A stretch of DNA of 10,845 nucleotides from a bacterium (GTDB taxonomy: Bacteria > Hydrothermota > UBA3072 > B12-G15): positions 1 through 10,845 of the forward strand of contig QNDZ01000041.1 in NCBI GenBank assembly GCA_003646055.1, written 5' to 3'. This document shows, in pieces, positions 1-6,094 of this stretch (position 1 is its first letter; each line of letters starts with the position of its first letter). The notes beneath the pieces are model-generated. The model had not been told where the DNA came from and searched no databases. It saw only the letters and a list, made by a program, of their open reading frames with translations. The translations under genes and the position numbers were made by a program.

Positions 1-647
1 AAGATTCCAGGGAGGTTTTTATGGATCCAAGGATAAAGAAGGTCCCTCCGAAAATCGGCTGGTATCTGGCTGGTTTTGCGGATGGTGAAGGTAGTTTTAA
101 TGTGGTTTTACGAAAAAGAGAGGATTACAGGTTGAAGTGGAAGGTTTCCCTATGCTTCAATGTATCGCAGAAAGAGAGGGTGATACTGGCGTTGTTTAAG
201 AGACATCTGGGATGTGGAACCTTGAGACAGAGAGAGGATGGTATTTATTACTATGAGGTGAACAACTTCAATGCGATTGTGAATAATGTGATTCCATTCT
301 TTGAAAGGTTTGGATTTCTTAGTGCGACGAAAAAGAAGGTTTTTTCAAAGTTTAAGAAGATTGCAGAACTTATGCAGGAAGGAAAACATCTGACAGTGGA
401 CGGATTGATCGAGATTCTGAAAATCAGACAAAAGATGAATGATGGCGGAAAAAGAGACCATACTTATGAGGAAGTAGTTTCTGACCTCCTTGGAAAATCC
501 TCAGAGGCCATACGCCAGGTGCCACGAAGGACATAACCCCTGAAGGGGATGTGCCGTCGGTCCTTCGGGTAATGAGATGGTCCGATCTCCATAGCGATAT
601 GGAGGGGCTTGTATGCCCGTCAGCCTGAAGGCTGATAACGTAAAAAG
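1..647 (+). ncRNA. Group I intron at 23S position 1917, 5' part missing
   Basis: This is the 3' portion of a self-splicing intron in the 23S rRNA gene; its 5' splice site and the 5' half of the core lie before the window. The 3' splice site follows g647: the next bases AACGGTCCTAAGGT match E. coli 23S 1918-1931, and group I introns end in G. Visible structure: a nested stem 525-530/562-567 (CGAAGG/CCTTCG) containing 531-534/549-552 and CCCC-TGAA-GGGG (537-548); an S-like core segment GAGATGGTCC (574-583); a perfect 7-bp P9-type hairpin with a GCGA tetraloop (587-604); and a second hairpin with a TGAA loop (620-635). The last codons of the endonuclease ORF lie inside this folded RNA. Bacterial introns at this site are known, for example in Coxiella. 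Confidence 0.85.
21..536 (+). CDS. LAGLIDADG homing endonuclease of intron L1917
   Basis: This is a site-specific DNA endonuclease that spreads its host intron by cutting intronless 23S alleles. The 171-aa protein has one LAGLIDADG motif, LAGFADGEG at residues 16-24, so it should work as a homodimer in the I-CreI manner. The acidic residue corresponding to I-CreI Asp20 is Glu23. The later C-terminal pattern (KHLTVDGLIEILKI, about 125-138, then KMNDGGK) is shared with the other two endonucleases here. The start is well supported: GGAGG at 11-15 lies 5 nt before the ATG. The TAA stop (534-536) falls in a stem of the intron, so coding and ribozyme sequence overlap. The protein is Lys/Arg-rich, as expected for a DNA binder. 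Target specificity, presumably the 1917 region, is inferred from the intron position. Confidence 0.93.
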   Translation: MDPRIKKVPPKIGWYLAGFADGEGSFNVVLRKREDYRLKWKVSLCFNVSQKERVILALFKRHLGCGTLRQREDGIYYYEVNNFNAIVNNVIPFFERFGFLSATKKKVFSKFKKIAELMQEGKHLTVDGLIEILKIRQKMNDGGKRDHTYEEVVSDLLGKSSEAIRQVPRRT

Positions 648-661
648 AACGGTCCTAAGGT
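648..661 (+). rRNA. 23S rRNA mini-exon, E. coli 1918-1931
   Basis: Fourteen bases, AACGGTCCTAAGGT, match universally conserved 23S sequence at the 3' side of helix 69 and the following strand. The stretch lies between two group I introns. Its last four bases (AGGT, 658-661) form the exon half of the P1 helix of the next intron. The I-CeuI recognition region is interrupted here. Confidence 0.93.
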
Positions 662-1333
662 AGCAGTGCTGCCTGCCCTGCTGGAAACAGCAGGGGCAAT
701 ACCCGGCTGTATGCGGGAAAACCCTTAGAGCCCTTCCTACCAGGGACTACCCGGTAAAAATGGAAGGGATTGGGCAATCCGCAGGAAATCCCATCAGGGA
801 GATCCTCAGAGACTACACGCCGGGTATCCAGTCAGGAGGTGATTTATGGAACTGGATATTGATTGGGTAGTTGGTTTTGTGGATGGCGAGGGTTGCTTCT
901 ATGTTGGAATATACGAGCATCCCGAAATGAAAGTGGGGTATCGGGTTCTTCCTGAATTCAGAGTGGTGCAGCACAAGAGGGATATTCAGATTCTCTATGC
1001 GCTGAAGCGGTTTTTTAGATGCGGTGTGGTGAGACAGAACCATGATGACCGATACGAATTCAGGATACGGAAACACGAATGTCTAATGAAGGTCGTGGAT
1101 TTTTTTCAGAGACATCCATTGAAGACAAAAAAGAACGTGGATTTCCGAAAATTTGCCAGAATTGTTAGAAAGATGGCAGAAGGCAGACATCTCACAGAAG
1201 AAGGCTTCAAGGAGATTGTGAAGATTGCCATGAGTATGAATTCAGGAGAACACGAAAGGCTTAAGGAGATATATGATACCCTGACTGGATAAAGATATAG
1301 TCCACCCCTGATAGAAATATCAGGATAAAGGTG
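662..1333 (+). ncRNA. Group I intron at 23S position 1931
   Basis: A complete 672-nt intron. The 5' splice site follows T661 and the 3' site follows G1333, after which the rRNA resumes with AGCGAAATTCC (E. coli 1932 onward). P1 is visible as AGGT|AGC, loop AGT, GCTGCCT (658-674), a 7-bp helix with the canonical U-G wobble at the splice site. Core elements are recognisable: P (ATGCGGGAAAA, 711-721), a peripheral stem CCCTTCC/GGAAGGG, Q (AATCCGCAGG, 776-785), R (CAGAGACTAC, about 807-816) and S (AAGATATAGTCC, 1292-1303). P9 is a 7-bp hairpin with a GAAA loop (1307-1324). The endonuclease ORF occupies the loop between R and S, that is, the P8 region. Thermotoga introns are known at this site. 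Confidence 0.93.
846..1292 (+). CDS. LAGLIDADG homing endonuclease of intron L1931
   Basis: A 148-aa intron-mobility endonuclease with a single motif, VVGFVDGEG at residues 8-16; Glu15 is the predicted metal-binding acid. It therefore probably acts as a homodimer. A family-typical segment RFFRCGVV follows (about 57-64), and the C-terminal part carries EGRHLTEEGFKEIVKIA followed by MN. The start is fixed by AGGAGG at 834-839, 6 nt before the ATG. The stop TAA (1290-1292) shares its last base with the conserved S element of the ribozyme, so the ORF is fitted exactly into the P8 loop without disrupting the core. The natural target is inferred to be the 23S 1931 region. Codon use and GC content are closer to the protein genes than to the surrounding rRNA. 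Confidence 0.94.
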   Translation: MELDIDWVVGFVDGEGCFYVGIYEHPEMKVGYRVLPEFRVVQHKRDIQILYALKRFFRCGVVRQNHDDRYEFRIRKHECLMKVVDFFQRHPLKTKKNVDFRKFARIVRKMAEGRHLTEEGFKEIVKIAMSMNSGEHERLKEIYDTLTG

Positions 1334-1353
1334 AGCGAAATTCCTTGTCGGGT
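1334..1353 (+). rRNA. 23S rRNA mini-exon, E. coli 1932-1951
   Basis: Twenty bases, AGCGAAATTCCTTGTCGGGT, are identical to conserved bacterial 23S sequence including the position of m5U1939. The exon is isolated between the second and third introns. Its last four bases (GGGT) form the exon strand of P1 of the third intron. Confidence 0.94.
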
Positions 1354-2097
1354 AAGTGAGGACTTGCCCCACCATCCTGTGAAGGATGGTGAAACACCGG
1401 CTCATATCGGGGAAGCCCTGCAGGGCAGGGTAATCCCGAGGGAACCTGCCTTATGAGGCAGGACCTGTAACGACTGACCCGAAAGGGGAGGCGCACACAC
1501 CCCTGTGCGCAACACGCCGGCCCTCACCCCTTCGCTAACAGCGGAGGAAGTGAGTGTCTACGGAGGCCTCCTGCTCATAAAAAGGGGGTTTTATGAATGA
1601 AAAACTCCATCCCTGGTACATAACAGGGATTGTTGAAGGTGAGGGTTCCTTCTGTGTTAGTTTCAGTAAAAGGAGAAGGTTGAAGGTTGGAATAGAAACC
1701 AGGCCTTCCTTCTCTATAACCCTGAATAGAAGGGACCTTGAACTCCTTAAAGCAATTCATAGATACTTCAGGTGTGGAGGTATCAGGTTTTCCAGGTCAG
1801 ATAGAACCTACAAGTATGAGGTTCGGTCAGTGAAAGACCTGGTTAAGAGGATAATACCACATTTTGAAAGGTATCCCCTTAAAGGAGCAAAGGCTGAAGA
1901 CTTTGAACGATTTGCAAAAATCTGCAAAATGGTTCATGCGAATCTTCATCTGAACAAACAACACCTGAAGGAGATTATTGACCTTGCGTATGGAATGGAC
2001 CCTTCAGGTAAGAGAAAATGCAGCAGGAAGGACCTCCTAAGGGTACTCGGTGAGGTGAAGGTATAGTCTACCCCCCATGGTAACATGGGAATGGGTG
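1354..2097 (+). ncRNA. Group I intron at 23S position 1951
   Basis: A complete 744-nt intron. P1 is a perfect 8-bp helix: exon GGGT (1350-1353) plus intron AAGT (1354-1357), loop GAGG, then ACTTGCCC (1362-1369), with the U-G wobble at the splice site. This fixes the 5' boundary, which sequence alone would leave ambiguous because AAGT occurs at both junctions. The intron ends at G2097, before AAGTTCCGACC. Other elements are P2 (CCACCATCC/GGATGGTG), an S element AAGGTATAGTCT (2058-2069) and P9 CCCATG-GTAA-CATGGG (2074-2089) with a GNRA loop. Several hairpins, such as GCGCACA/TGTGCGC near 1491-1510, precede the ORF. I could not place R with certainty; GACTGACC near 1473-1480 is one candidate. 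Coxiella has an intron at this site. Confidence 0.92.
1593..2066 (+). CDS. LAGLIDADG homing endonuclease of intron L1951
   Basis: A 157-aa single-motif LAGLIDADG endonuclease expected to home the intron at 23S position 1951. The motif is ITGIVEGEG at residues 10-18. The first acidic position is Glu instead of the more usual Asp, while the catalytic acid (Glu17) is kept. The conserved RYFRCGGIRF segment follows at about residues 55-64, and the C-terminal half has LHLNKQHLKEIIDLAYGMD. GGGGG at 1584-1588 sits 4 nt before the ATG. The TAG stop (2064-2066) is part of the ribozyme S element (GGTATAGTCT), so the last codons and the catalytic core share bases. It belongs to the same family as the two endonucleases upstream but is clearly divergent from both, so the introns were probably acquired independently rather than by recent duplication. 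Confidence 0.93.
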   Translation: MNEKLHPWYITGIVEGEGSFCVSFSKRRRLKVGIETRPSFSITLNRRDLELLKAIHRYFRCGGIRFSRSDRTYKYEVRSVKDLVKRIIPHFERYPLKGAKAEDFERFAKICKMVHANLHLNKQHLKEIIDLAYGMDPSGKRKCSRKDLLRVLGEVKV

Positions 2098-3053
<956 letters not shown>

Positions 3054-3087
3054 ATTATTATACCTATTCAGTTGTCAATTTTTTCTT

Positions 3088-3113
3088 TCTCTTTTTATAG
3101 GGAGATTTTTTTT
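3088..3113 (+). terminator. Possible weak intrinsic terminator of the rRNA operon
   Basis: A 6-bp stem TCTCTT/GGGAGA (two G-U pairs, 6-nt loop) is followed directly by eight T residues (3106-3113). It lies 35 nt after the 23S end in a very T-rich stretch. The stem is weak, so this is only a candidate. No 5S rRNA sequence is seen between the 23S end and this point. Confidence 0.35.
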
Positions 3114-3115
3114 AT

Positions 3116-3148
3116 TTCCTGGGAACGTTAGGTTGAAAATTTGACAGT
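3116..3148 (+). repeat. Repeat copy A (TTCCTGGG...TTTGACAGT type)
   Basis: This matches a second copy at 4543-4574. Both begin TTCCTGGG(A/G)ACG and end AATTTGACAGT, with a more divergent middle and a 1-nt length difference. The two copies are in direct orientation and flank the three-gene cassette with the bacteriocin-like gene. The opening resembles the end of the element at 5668 (CTGGTGACGG). Confidence 0.55.
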
Positions 3149-3196
3149 ATCCTGAGGTTTTTGTTGGAGATGGTTAAATTAAAAGAGGGAGGAAGA

Positions 3197-3273
3197 ATGA
3201 AATCTAAATCTATCTGTCTATCTATCTATCCTTTTTTATTCTTATAGGTGTTTTTTGTTTTTCAGGTTGTGGT
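3197..3273 (+). other. Out-of-frame lipoprotein signal-peptide leader
   Basis: GGGAGG (3187-3192) stands 4 nt before an ATG at 3197, the best translation start in this region. As written it reads MKSKSICLSIYPFLFL and stops at TAG 3245-3247. The downstream frame, open back to 3208, reads through a hydrophobic stretch ending GVFCFSGCG just before Met-3274: a typical lipobox (FSG then Cys). The distance from 3197 to 3274 is 77 nt. Adding one 4-nt TCTA unit (81) or removing two (69) makes the frame continuous, giving Lys-rich n-region, hydrophobic core and lipobox Cys in order. One extra T in the T6 run at 3232-3237 would also do so. Either the gene is phase-variable and OFF here, or the assembly has lost a unit. 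Confidence 0.72.
3209..3230 (+). repeat. TCTR tetranucleotide repeat inside a coding start
   Basis: Five and a half tandem 4-nt units (TCTA, TCTG, TCTA, TCTA, TCTA, TC) lie 12 nt after the ATG at 3197, in the signal-peptide region of the downstream gene. A 4-nt unit shifts the reading frame on every gain or loss, the hallmark of slipped-strand contingency loci. Confidence 0.8.
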
Positions 3274-3963
3274 ATGGAAAGTTCCACTTCCTATGGTTTT
3301 TCATCATTACAGGTAGATTCTGATGCTCAGATGATGGATGAAGGTTCTGTTCAAGCACTTGGTAATGCTATTGCAAGGATTGATCAGGGTAAACTTGTTC
3401 AGGCGAAAGCAAATATCCATACTATATTGACTACCAGTGATGAATCTGCTATTAAGTCTGCTGCTGATGGATTGATTTCGTTTGTTGACCATCTTGATTC
3501 TATAGGATTTATTGGGGCTGTGGCAAATGTTATTCTTGATGAAAATGTATCCTTGAACAAGAACATAGATGACATTCCAGGGATGAGAGACACCTTGCTT
3601 ACCTATGGTTTTACAGAGGAGATGATTGACTCCATAGAATCAGGAATCTCTTATGTTCAACAACATAGGAACGAAATACTCTCTGACTTTGGATACAGAT
3701 GTTTTTCTACAAAGGATGTGTCAGATCTCGCTTATGAACTTAAGGCTGTTATGAAAGGGAATTTGAATGAAGTGAAATTTATTCCAATGGGTACAAAAGC
3801 AATTTCAATGTCCTGTATAGCGGCTATACTTGGAGCTATAGGAGCAACTGGAGCAGCAGCTGCAGGATGTTATTTAACCTGTGGAGTGGGTTGTTACTTT
3901 GGTGCCATAGGTGCAGCTGGAGCAGTTTTTGGAGCTTATTTAACCTGCAGGGGTAGTAGTTGA
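3274..3963 (+). CDS. Secreted protein with duplicated Gly/Ala/Cys-rich C-terminus, bacteriocin-like
   Basis: The uninterrupted frame gives 229 aa. The true product probably begins at 3197 and is a lipoprotein when the upstream repeat is in register, as Met-3274 has no convincing ribosome site and follows the lipobox Cys by two codons. Residues 1-175 look soluble and mostly helical, and I do not recognise the family. Residues 180-225 are hydrophobic, very rich in Gly and Ala, and carry Cys at 181, 199, 203, 207 and 225. This part is an internal repeat: GAIGATGAAAAGCYLTC (187-203) and GAIGAAGAVFGAYLTC (210-225). A long N-terminal part followed by a short Cys/Gly-rich hydrophobic tail recalls halocin C8, whose precursor is cut into an immunity protein and a toxin. 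That is analogy, not shown homology. A membrane-inserting glycine-zipper protein is the main alternative. Two small membrane proteins follow 21 nt downstream. Confidence 0.72.
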   Translation: MESSTSYGFSSLQVDSDAQMMDEGSVQALGNAIARIDQGKLVQAKANIHTILTTSDESAIKSAADGLISFVDHLDSIGFIGAVANVILDENVSLNKNIDDIPGMRDTLLTYGFTEEMIDSIESGISYVQQHRNEILSDFGYRCFSTKDVSDLAYELKAVMKGNLNEVKFIPMGTKAISMSCIAAILGAIGATGAAAAGCYLTCGVGCYFGAIGAAGAVFGAYLTCRGSS

Positions 3964-3984
3964 ATATATAGCAAAGGAGGACTG

Positions 3985-4251
3985 ATGAAGATTCTTTCCA
4001 TAATTGAGGGCCTGGTTTTTTTAGCGGTATGGGGTTGGATTCTTATACTGTTTATAAGGGATAAAGATGTTCCTTTTATGGTGATGCAAGTAGCAATTTT
4101 AATCCTTCTTGGGACAGCAATCATTTTTGCCAGTTCTTCTTCTTACATATTTTACATACTTGTGTTTGGTTTGTTTGAGGAGATAAAAATGCTGGCATGT
4201 ATTGAAAGAACAAAAAAGAAATTGGAGGCGAAGGTTAATGATGGTTCTTAA
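3985..4251 (+). CDS. Small multi-pass membrane protein, unknown function
   Basis: An 88-aa protein with two or three transmembrane segments (about residues 4-24, 30-49 and 53-65) and a charged tail (EIKMLACIERTKKKLEAKV). It starts 21 nt after the bacteriocin-like gene with a strong AAAGGAGG (3973-3980) 4 nt before the ATG, and overlaps the next gene by 14 nt, so the three are almost certainly co-transcribed. I recognise no family. Position and size fit an immunity or accessory transport role for the preceding product, but this is inference from context only. Its coding status is supported by the ribosome site, the overlap and the clean membrane-protein composition. Confidence 0.7.
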   Translation: MKILSIIEGLVFLAVWGWILILFIRDKDVPFMVMQVAILILLGTAIIFASSSSYIFYILVFGLFEEIKMLACIERTKKKLEAKVNDGS

Positions 4252-4471
4252 TGTGGTTATGGGTTTTCTTTTTCTCTCAATGGCTGTTGCTGTTTTTGTT
4301 AAACTCAGAGGCAGGAGACTTTTATCTGAACTGGCTATGTTTTTATTGATTGTTATTCTTGTTCTTGAAGGTCTCTTTAACAGGGCCTTTAACATGGTCT
4401 GGTCGATTCTTCTGATTGGTTTTCTTCATTATCTTATCATCTACAACCTGAAGATTGGAAAGCATGGATAG
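4238..4471 (+). CDS. Small three-helix membrane protein, unknown function
   Basis: A 77-aa protein with three predicted transmembrane helices (about 3-21, 29-45 and 51-69) and short basic loops (KLRGRR). I chose the ATG at 4238 because GGAGG (4224-4228) lies 9 nt upstream; a second ATG follows at 4241, and an upstream in-frame TTG at 4202 would add 12 mostly charged residues without a ribosome site. It overlaps the 88-aa membrane protein by 14 nt, indicating translational coupling. The two small proteins differ in sequence, but both are almost entirely membrane-embedded. A hairpin at 4516-4537 probably closes the unit. The function is not recognised; immunity for the bacteriocin-like product is one possibility. 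Confidence 0.66.
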   Translation: MMVLNVVMGFLFLSMAVAVFVKLRGRRLLSELAMFLLIVILVLEGLFNRAFNMVWSILLIGFLHYLIIYNLKIGKHG

Positions 4472-4515
4472 TGAGGTTTAAGAATATGTTGTTCAACAGA
4501 GATGGTAAAATGAGA

Positions 4516-4537
4516 GGGGGAGGATTTCTCCTCTCCC
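4516..4537 (+). terminator. Strong hairpin after the cassette
   Basis: GGGGGAGGA (4516-4524) pairs with TCCTCTCCC (4529-4537) around a TTTC loop: 9 bp with one G-U pair. It stands 45 nt after the last stop of the three-gene unit. It is followed by C residues instead of T, so it may be an mRNA 3'-end stabiliser or a Rho-linked end rather than a classic intrinsic terminator. Confidence 0.4.
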
Positions 4538-4542
4538 CCCCA

Positions 4543-4574
4543 TTCCTGGGGACGGAGGATGACAATTTGACAGT
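4543..4574 (+). repeat. Repeat copy B (TTCCTGGG...TTTGACAGT type)
   Basis: This is the partner of the copy at 3116-3148, in the same orientation, and it starts right after the hairpin that ends the cassette. Its 3' end includes TTGACA, which may also serve as a -35 box for the next genes. Confidence 0.55.
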
Positions 4575-4595
4575 TTTAGTTTCTGTCAATGAAAT
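4567..4595 (+). promoter_or_regulatory. Candidate promoter with an inverted repeat in the spacer
   Basis: TTGACA (4567-4572), a 17-nt spacer, then TGAAAT (4590-4595), a poor -10. An inverted repeat TTGACAG/CTGTCAA (4567-4573 and 4583-4589, 9 nt apart) covers the -35 and spacer and could be an operator or an RNA hairpin. It would drive the gene pair starting at 4685. The -10 is weak, so confidence is low. Confidence 0.35.
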
Positions 4596-4684
4596 AGATA
4601 GATGGAAAGGAGATTTTTGGTAAGGTATAAGTTTGGGACTGAAGAAACCACGGGATTAACCGATGTCAGTATAAAGGAGGGGTC

Positions 4685-5116
4685 ATGATTTTTGTTCTTC
4701 TTTACGCTTTTACCATCAATGAAAGATACAATGGTCTGGCAGAATATGGTGCGGGTCAGATTGGGTATTTTGTTATGGAGACTGTCAGTCTTTTGTACTA
4801 TTCGGGGGATAAGACATCTCCATTTGGTATTCTGACAGAACCAGTATTTTCAGAGGTGTCCGTAACCCCTTCTATCCTTTTGACTGGCAGCATATTGAAG
4901 GACAAAAAATTATCTCTGTGGAAAACGGCAATTGGTGTAGGGGCCGGGAGCCTGATAGGGACAATTGGGCTTTATAAGTATCAGAAGTATGTTTATGGTG
5001 GTGAGGTTCAGTATGGAGAAACGGGAACCGGATTAAAATACAAACTTATTCCTGTTTTTGTACTTATAAAGGCCTTTTTGCCATCATTCCTGGGTGTTGT
5101 TATGGGGCATTTATAA
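4685..5116 (+). CDS. Hypothetical hydrophobic envelope protein
   Basis: A 143-aa protein of no family I recognise. The N-terminus (MIFVLLYAFT) is hydrophobic but short, possibly a minimal signal peptide. The middle holds a segment about residues 79-96 rich in small residues (AIGVGAGSLIGTIG), and a second hydrophobic segment (about 121-142, LIPVFVLIKAFLPSFLGVV) ends the protein, so it is probably membrane-associated. AAGGAGGGG lies just before the ATG. It precedes the beta-barrel gene by 24 nt and is probably co-transcribed with it, which suggests an envelope role. A cryptic 28-codon reading frame ends in the ATGA at its start but has no ribosome site. Confidence 0.72.
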   Translation: MIFVLLYAFTINERYNGLAEYGAGQIGYFVMETVSLLYYSGDKTSPFGILTEPVFSEVSVTPSILLTGSILKDKKLSLWKTAIGVGAGSLIGTIGLYKYQKYVYGGEVQYGETGTGLKYKLIPVFVLIKAFLPSFLGVVMGHL

Positions 5117-5140
5117 GAAACGATCCAGAGGGAGGTAGGT

Positions 5141-5662
5141 ATGATACTTTTTATCCTGTCCTTTAATCTTTTTTTAACACACCAGGTTGAGGAGATGTTT
5201 CTTCCTGGTGTGAATGCTGAATTTAATTATGGACCAACGTTTCAGTTTGGTGGAGGGCTGGAATTCACAGAGGGGAAACTCATCCTTGGTTTTGACTACA
5301 GGCAGTCTAACTTTTATGAGCAGGTTATTGCCACAGATCTTGGTGAGTCTGATACAACTGAGATCAAGTTGACTGGAAGGAGGGTTTTAATAAGTGTTGG
5401 ATATTTACAGATGAAGAATATTGCCGTTGGTTTATCTGGAGGGATCACCTTCAATAAATCACATCTTGATTATGATAATATATACCCCGATAAAAGTTAT
5501 CCTTTGATTGCACCCTTTATTTCCTTTTCTTACCCTGTGAAAGCAACCAACATAAGGCTTAGATTTTTCTTATCGTATACATATATCCATGGATACAGTA
5601 GTATGATTGGTAATGATAAGTATTTCAGTATTGGGCAGTCTTTTGATGTAAAACTGGTCTAA
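5141..5662 (+). CDS. Small outer-membrane beta-barrel protein
   Basis: A 173-aa predicted outer-membrane protein. A hydrophobic signal sequence (MILFILSFNLFLTHQVEE) would be removed. The mature part of about 155 residues consists of alternating hydrophobic and polar strands with aromatic girdles: FNYGPTFQFGGGLEF, KLILGFDYRQ, RRVLISVGYLQ, IAVGLSGGITF, APFISFSYPV, IRLRFFLSYTYIHGY and a final SIGQSFDVKLV. That fits a barrel of about eight strands, the size of OmpX or OmpW, with longer loops near residues 60-75 and 105-120. I see no family signature beyond the fold. GGGAGG lies 9 nt before the ATG. Gene order places it in one unit with the hydrophobic protein before it. Its presence argues for a diderm cell. 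Confidence 0.78.
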   Translation: MILFILSFNLFLTHQVEEMFLPGVNAEFNYGPTFQFGGGLEFTEGKLILGFDYRQSNFYEQVIATDLGESDTTEIKLTGRRVLISVGYLQMKNIAVGLSGGITFNKSHLDYDNIYPDKSYPLIAPFISFSYPVKATNIRLRFFLSYTYIHGYSSMIGNDKYFSIGQSFDVKLV

Positions 5663-5667
5663 TTTCT

Positions 5668-6067
5668 GGTGACGGTGCATGCATTTATGCATTTGTACCC
5701 CCACAGAAATTCTCCTTCATTCCTGTGCATTCTGTGTATTGATTTGTATATCAATAGGTTAATAGATTGTGTTCATTGTGTTAGAACTTTGCTAAAATAC
5801 AGAAATTTCTAATTGTTACTATAAATAGCCATATCATGACAACTATTTAACAATGAAAGAAACACACATCCTTACAGATACCATGACATAAGAAAGGGGA
5901 TGGTATTATTGTAATCACTTCATAATCAATATATTGGAAATCAGCGAAAGCTGTAAATCTTTGGGATGTATTGCCATAACCATTCATGATAGTTCAGACT
6001 GATGTAACTTGCTCATGCTTAGAAACGTATGTAATCCAATAAATGCATAAATGCATGCACCGTCCCC
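5668..6067 (+). mobile_element. MITE-like non-coding element with 27-bp terminal inverted repeats
   Basis: The left end (5668-5694) and the reverse complement of the right end (6041-6067) agree in 26 of 27 positions; the inner 24 (starting GACGGTGCATGC) are identical. The ends begin GGTGACGG on the left and GGGGACGG on the right. They contain nested ATGCAT palindromes, so each end can fold on itself. The 346 nt between the ends are AT-rich and I find no significant ORF on either strand and no RNA gene. A second short inverted repeat (AATTTCTG at 5661-5668 with CAGAAATT at 5702-5709) brackets the left end. I see no clear target-site duplication. It is probably a non-autonomous element mobilised in trans, or an IS remnant. 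It separates two envelope operons. Confidence 0.68.
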
Positions 6068-6094
6068 TCCTCCCATTTTGTTTTATATTCCTCC

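Noticed and set aside
3070..3146. Loose inverted pair GTTGTCAATTTTT (3070-3082) and AAAATTTGACA (3136-3146)
   Set aside because: It needs a length change to align and is built of low-complexity A/T runs, so chance is likely.
4602..4688. A 28-codon frame beginning MERRFLVRYK that ends in the ATGA of the 4685 gene
   Set aside because: It has no ribosome site and no recognisable features; the strong site before 4685 explains translation there.
5695..6040. A decayed transposase or small RNA inside the MITE-like element
   Set aside because: I found no recognisable protein segment in any frame and only short chance hairpins, such as TATTGAT/ATCAATA near 5737-5756.
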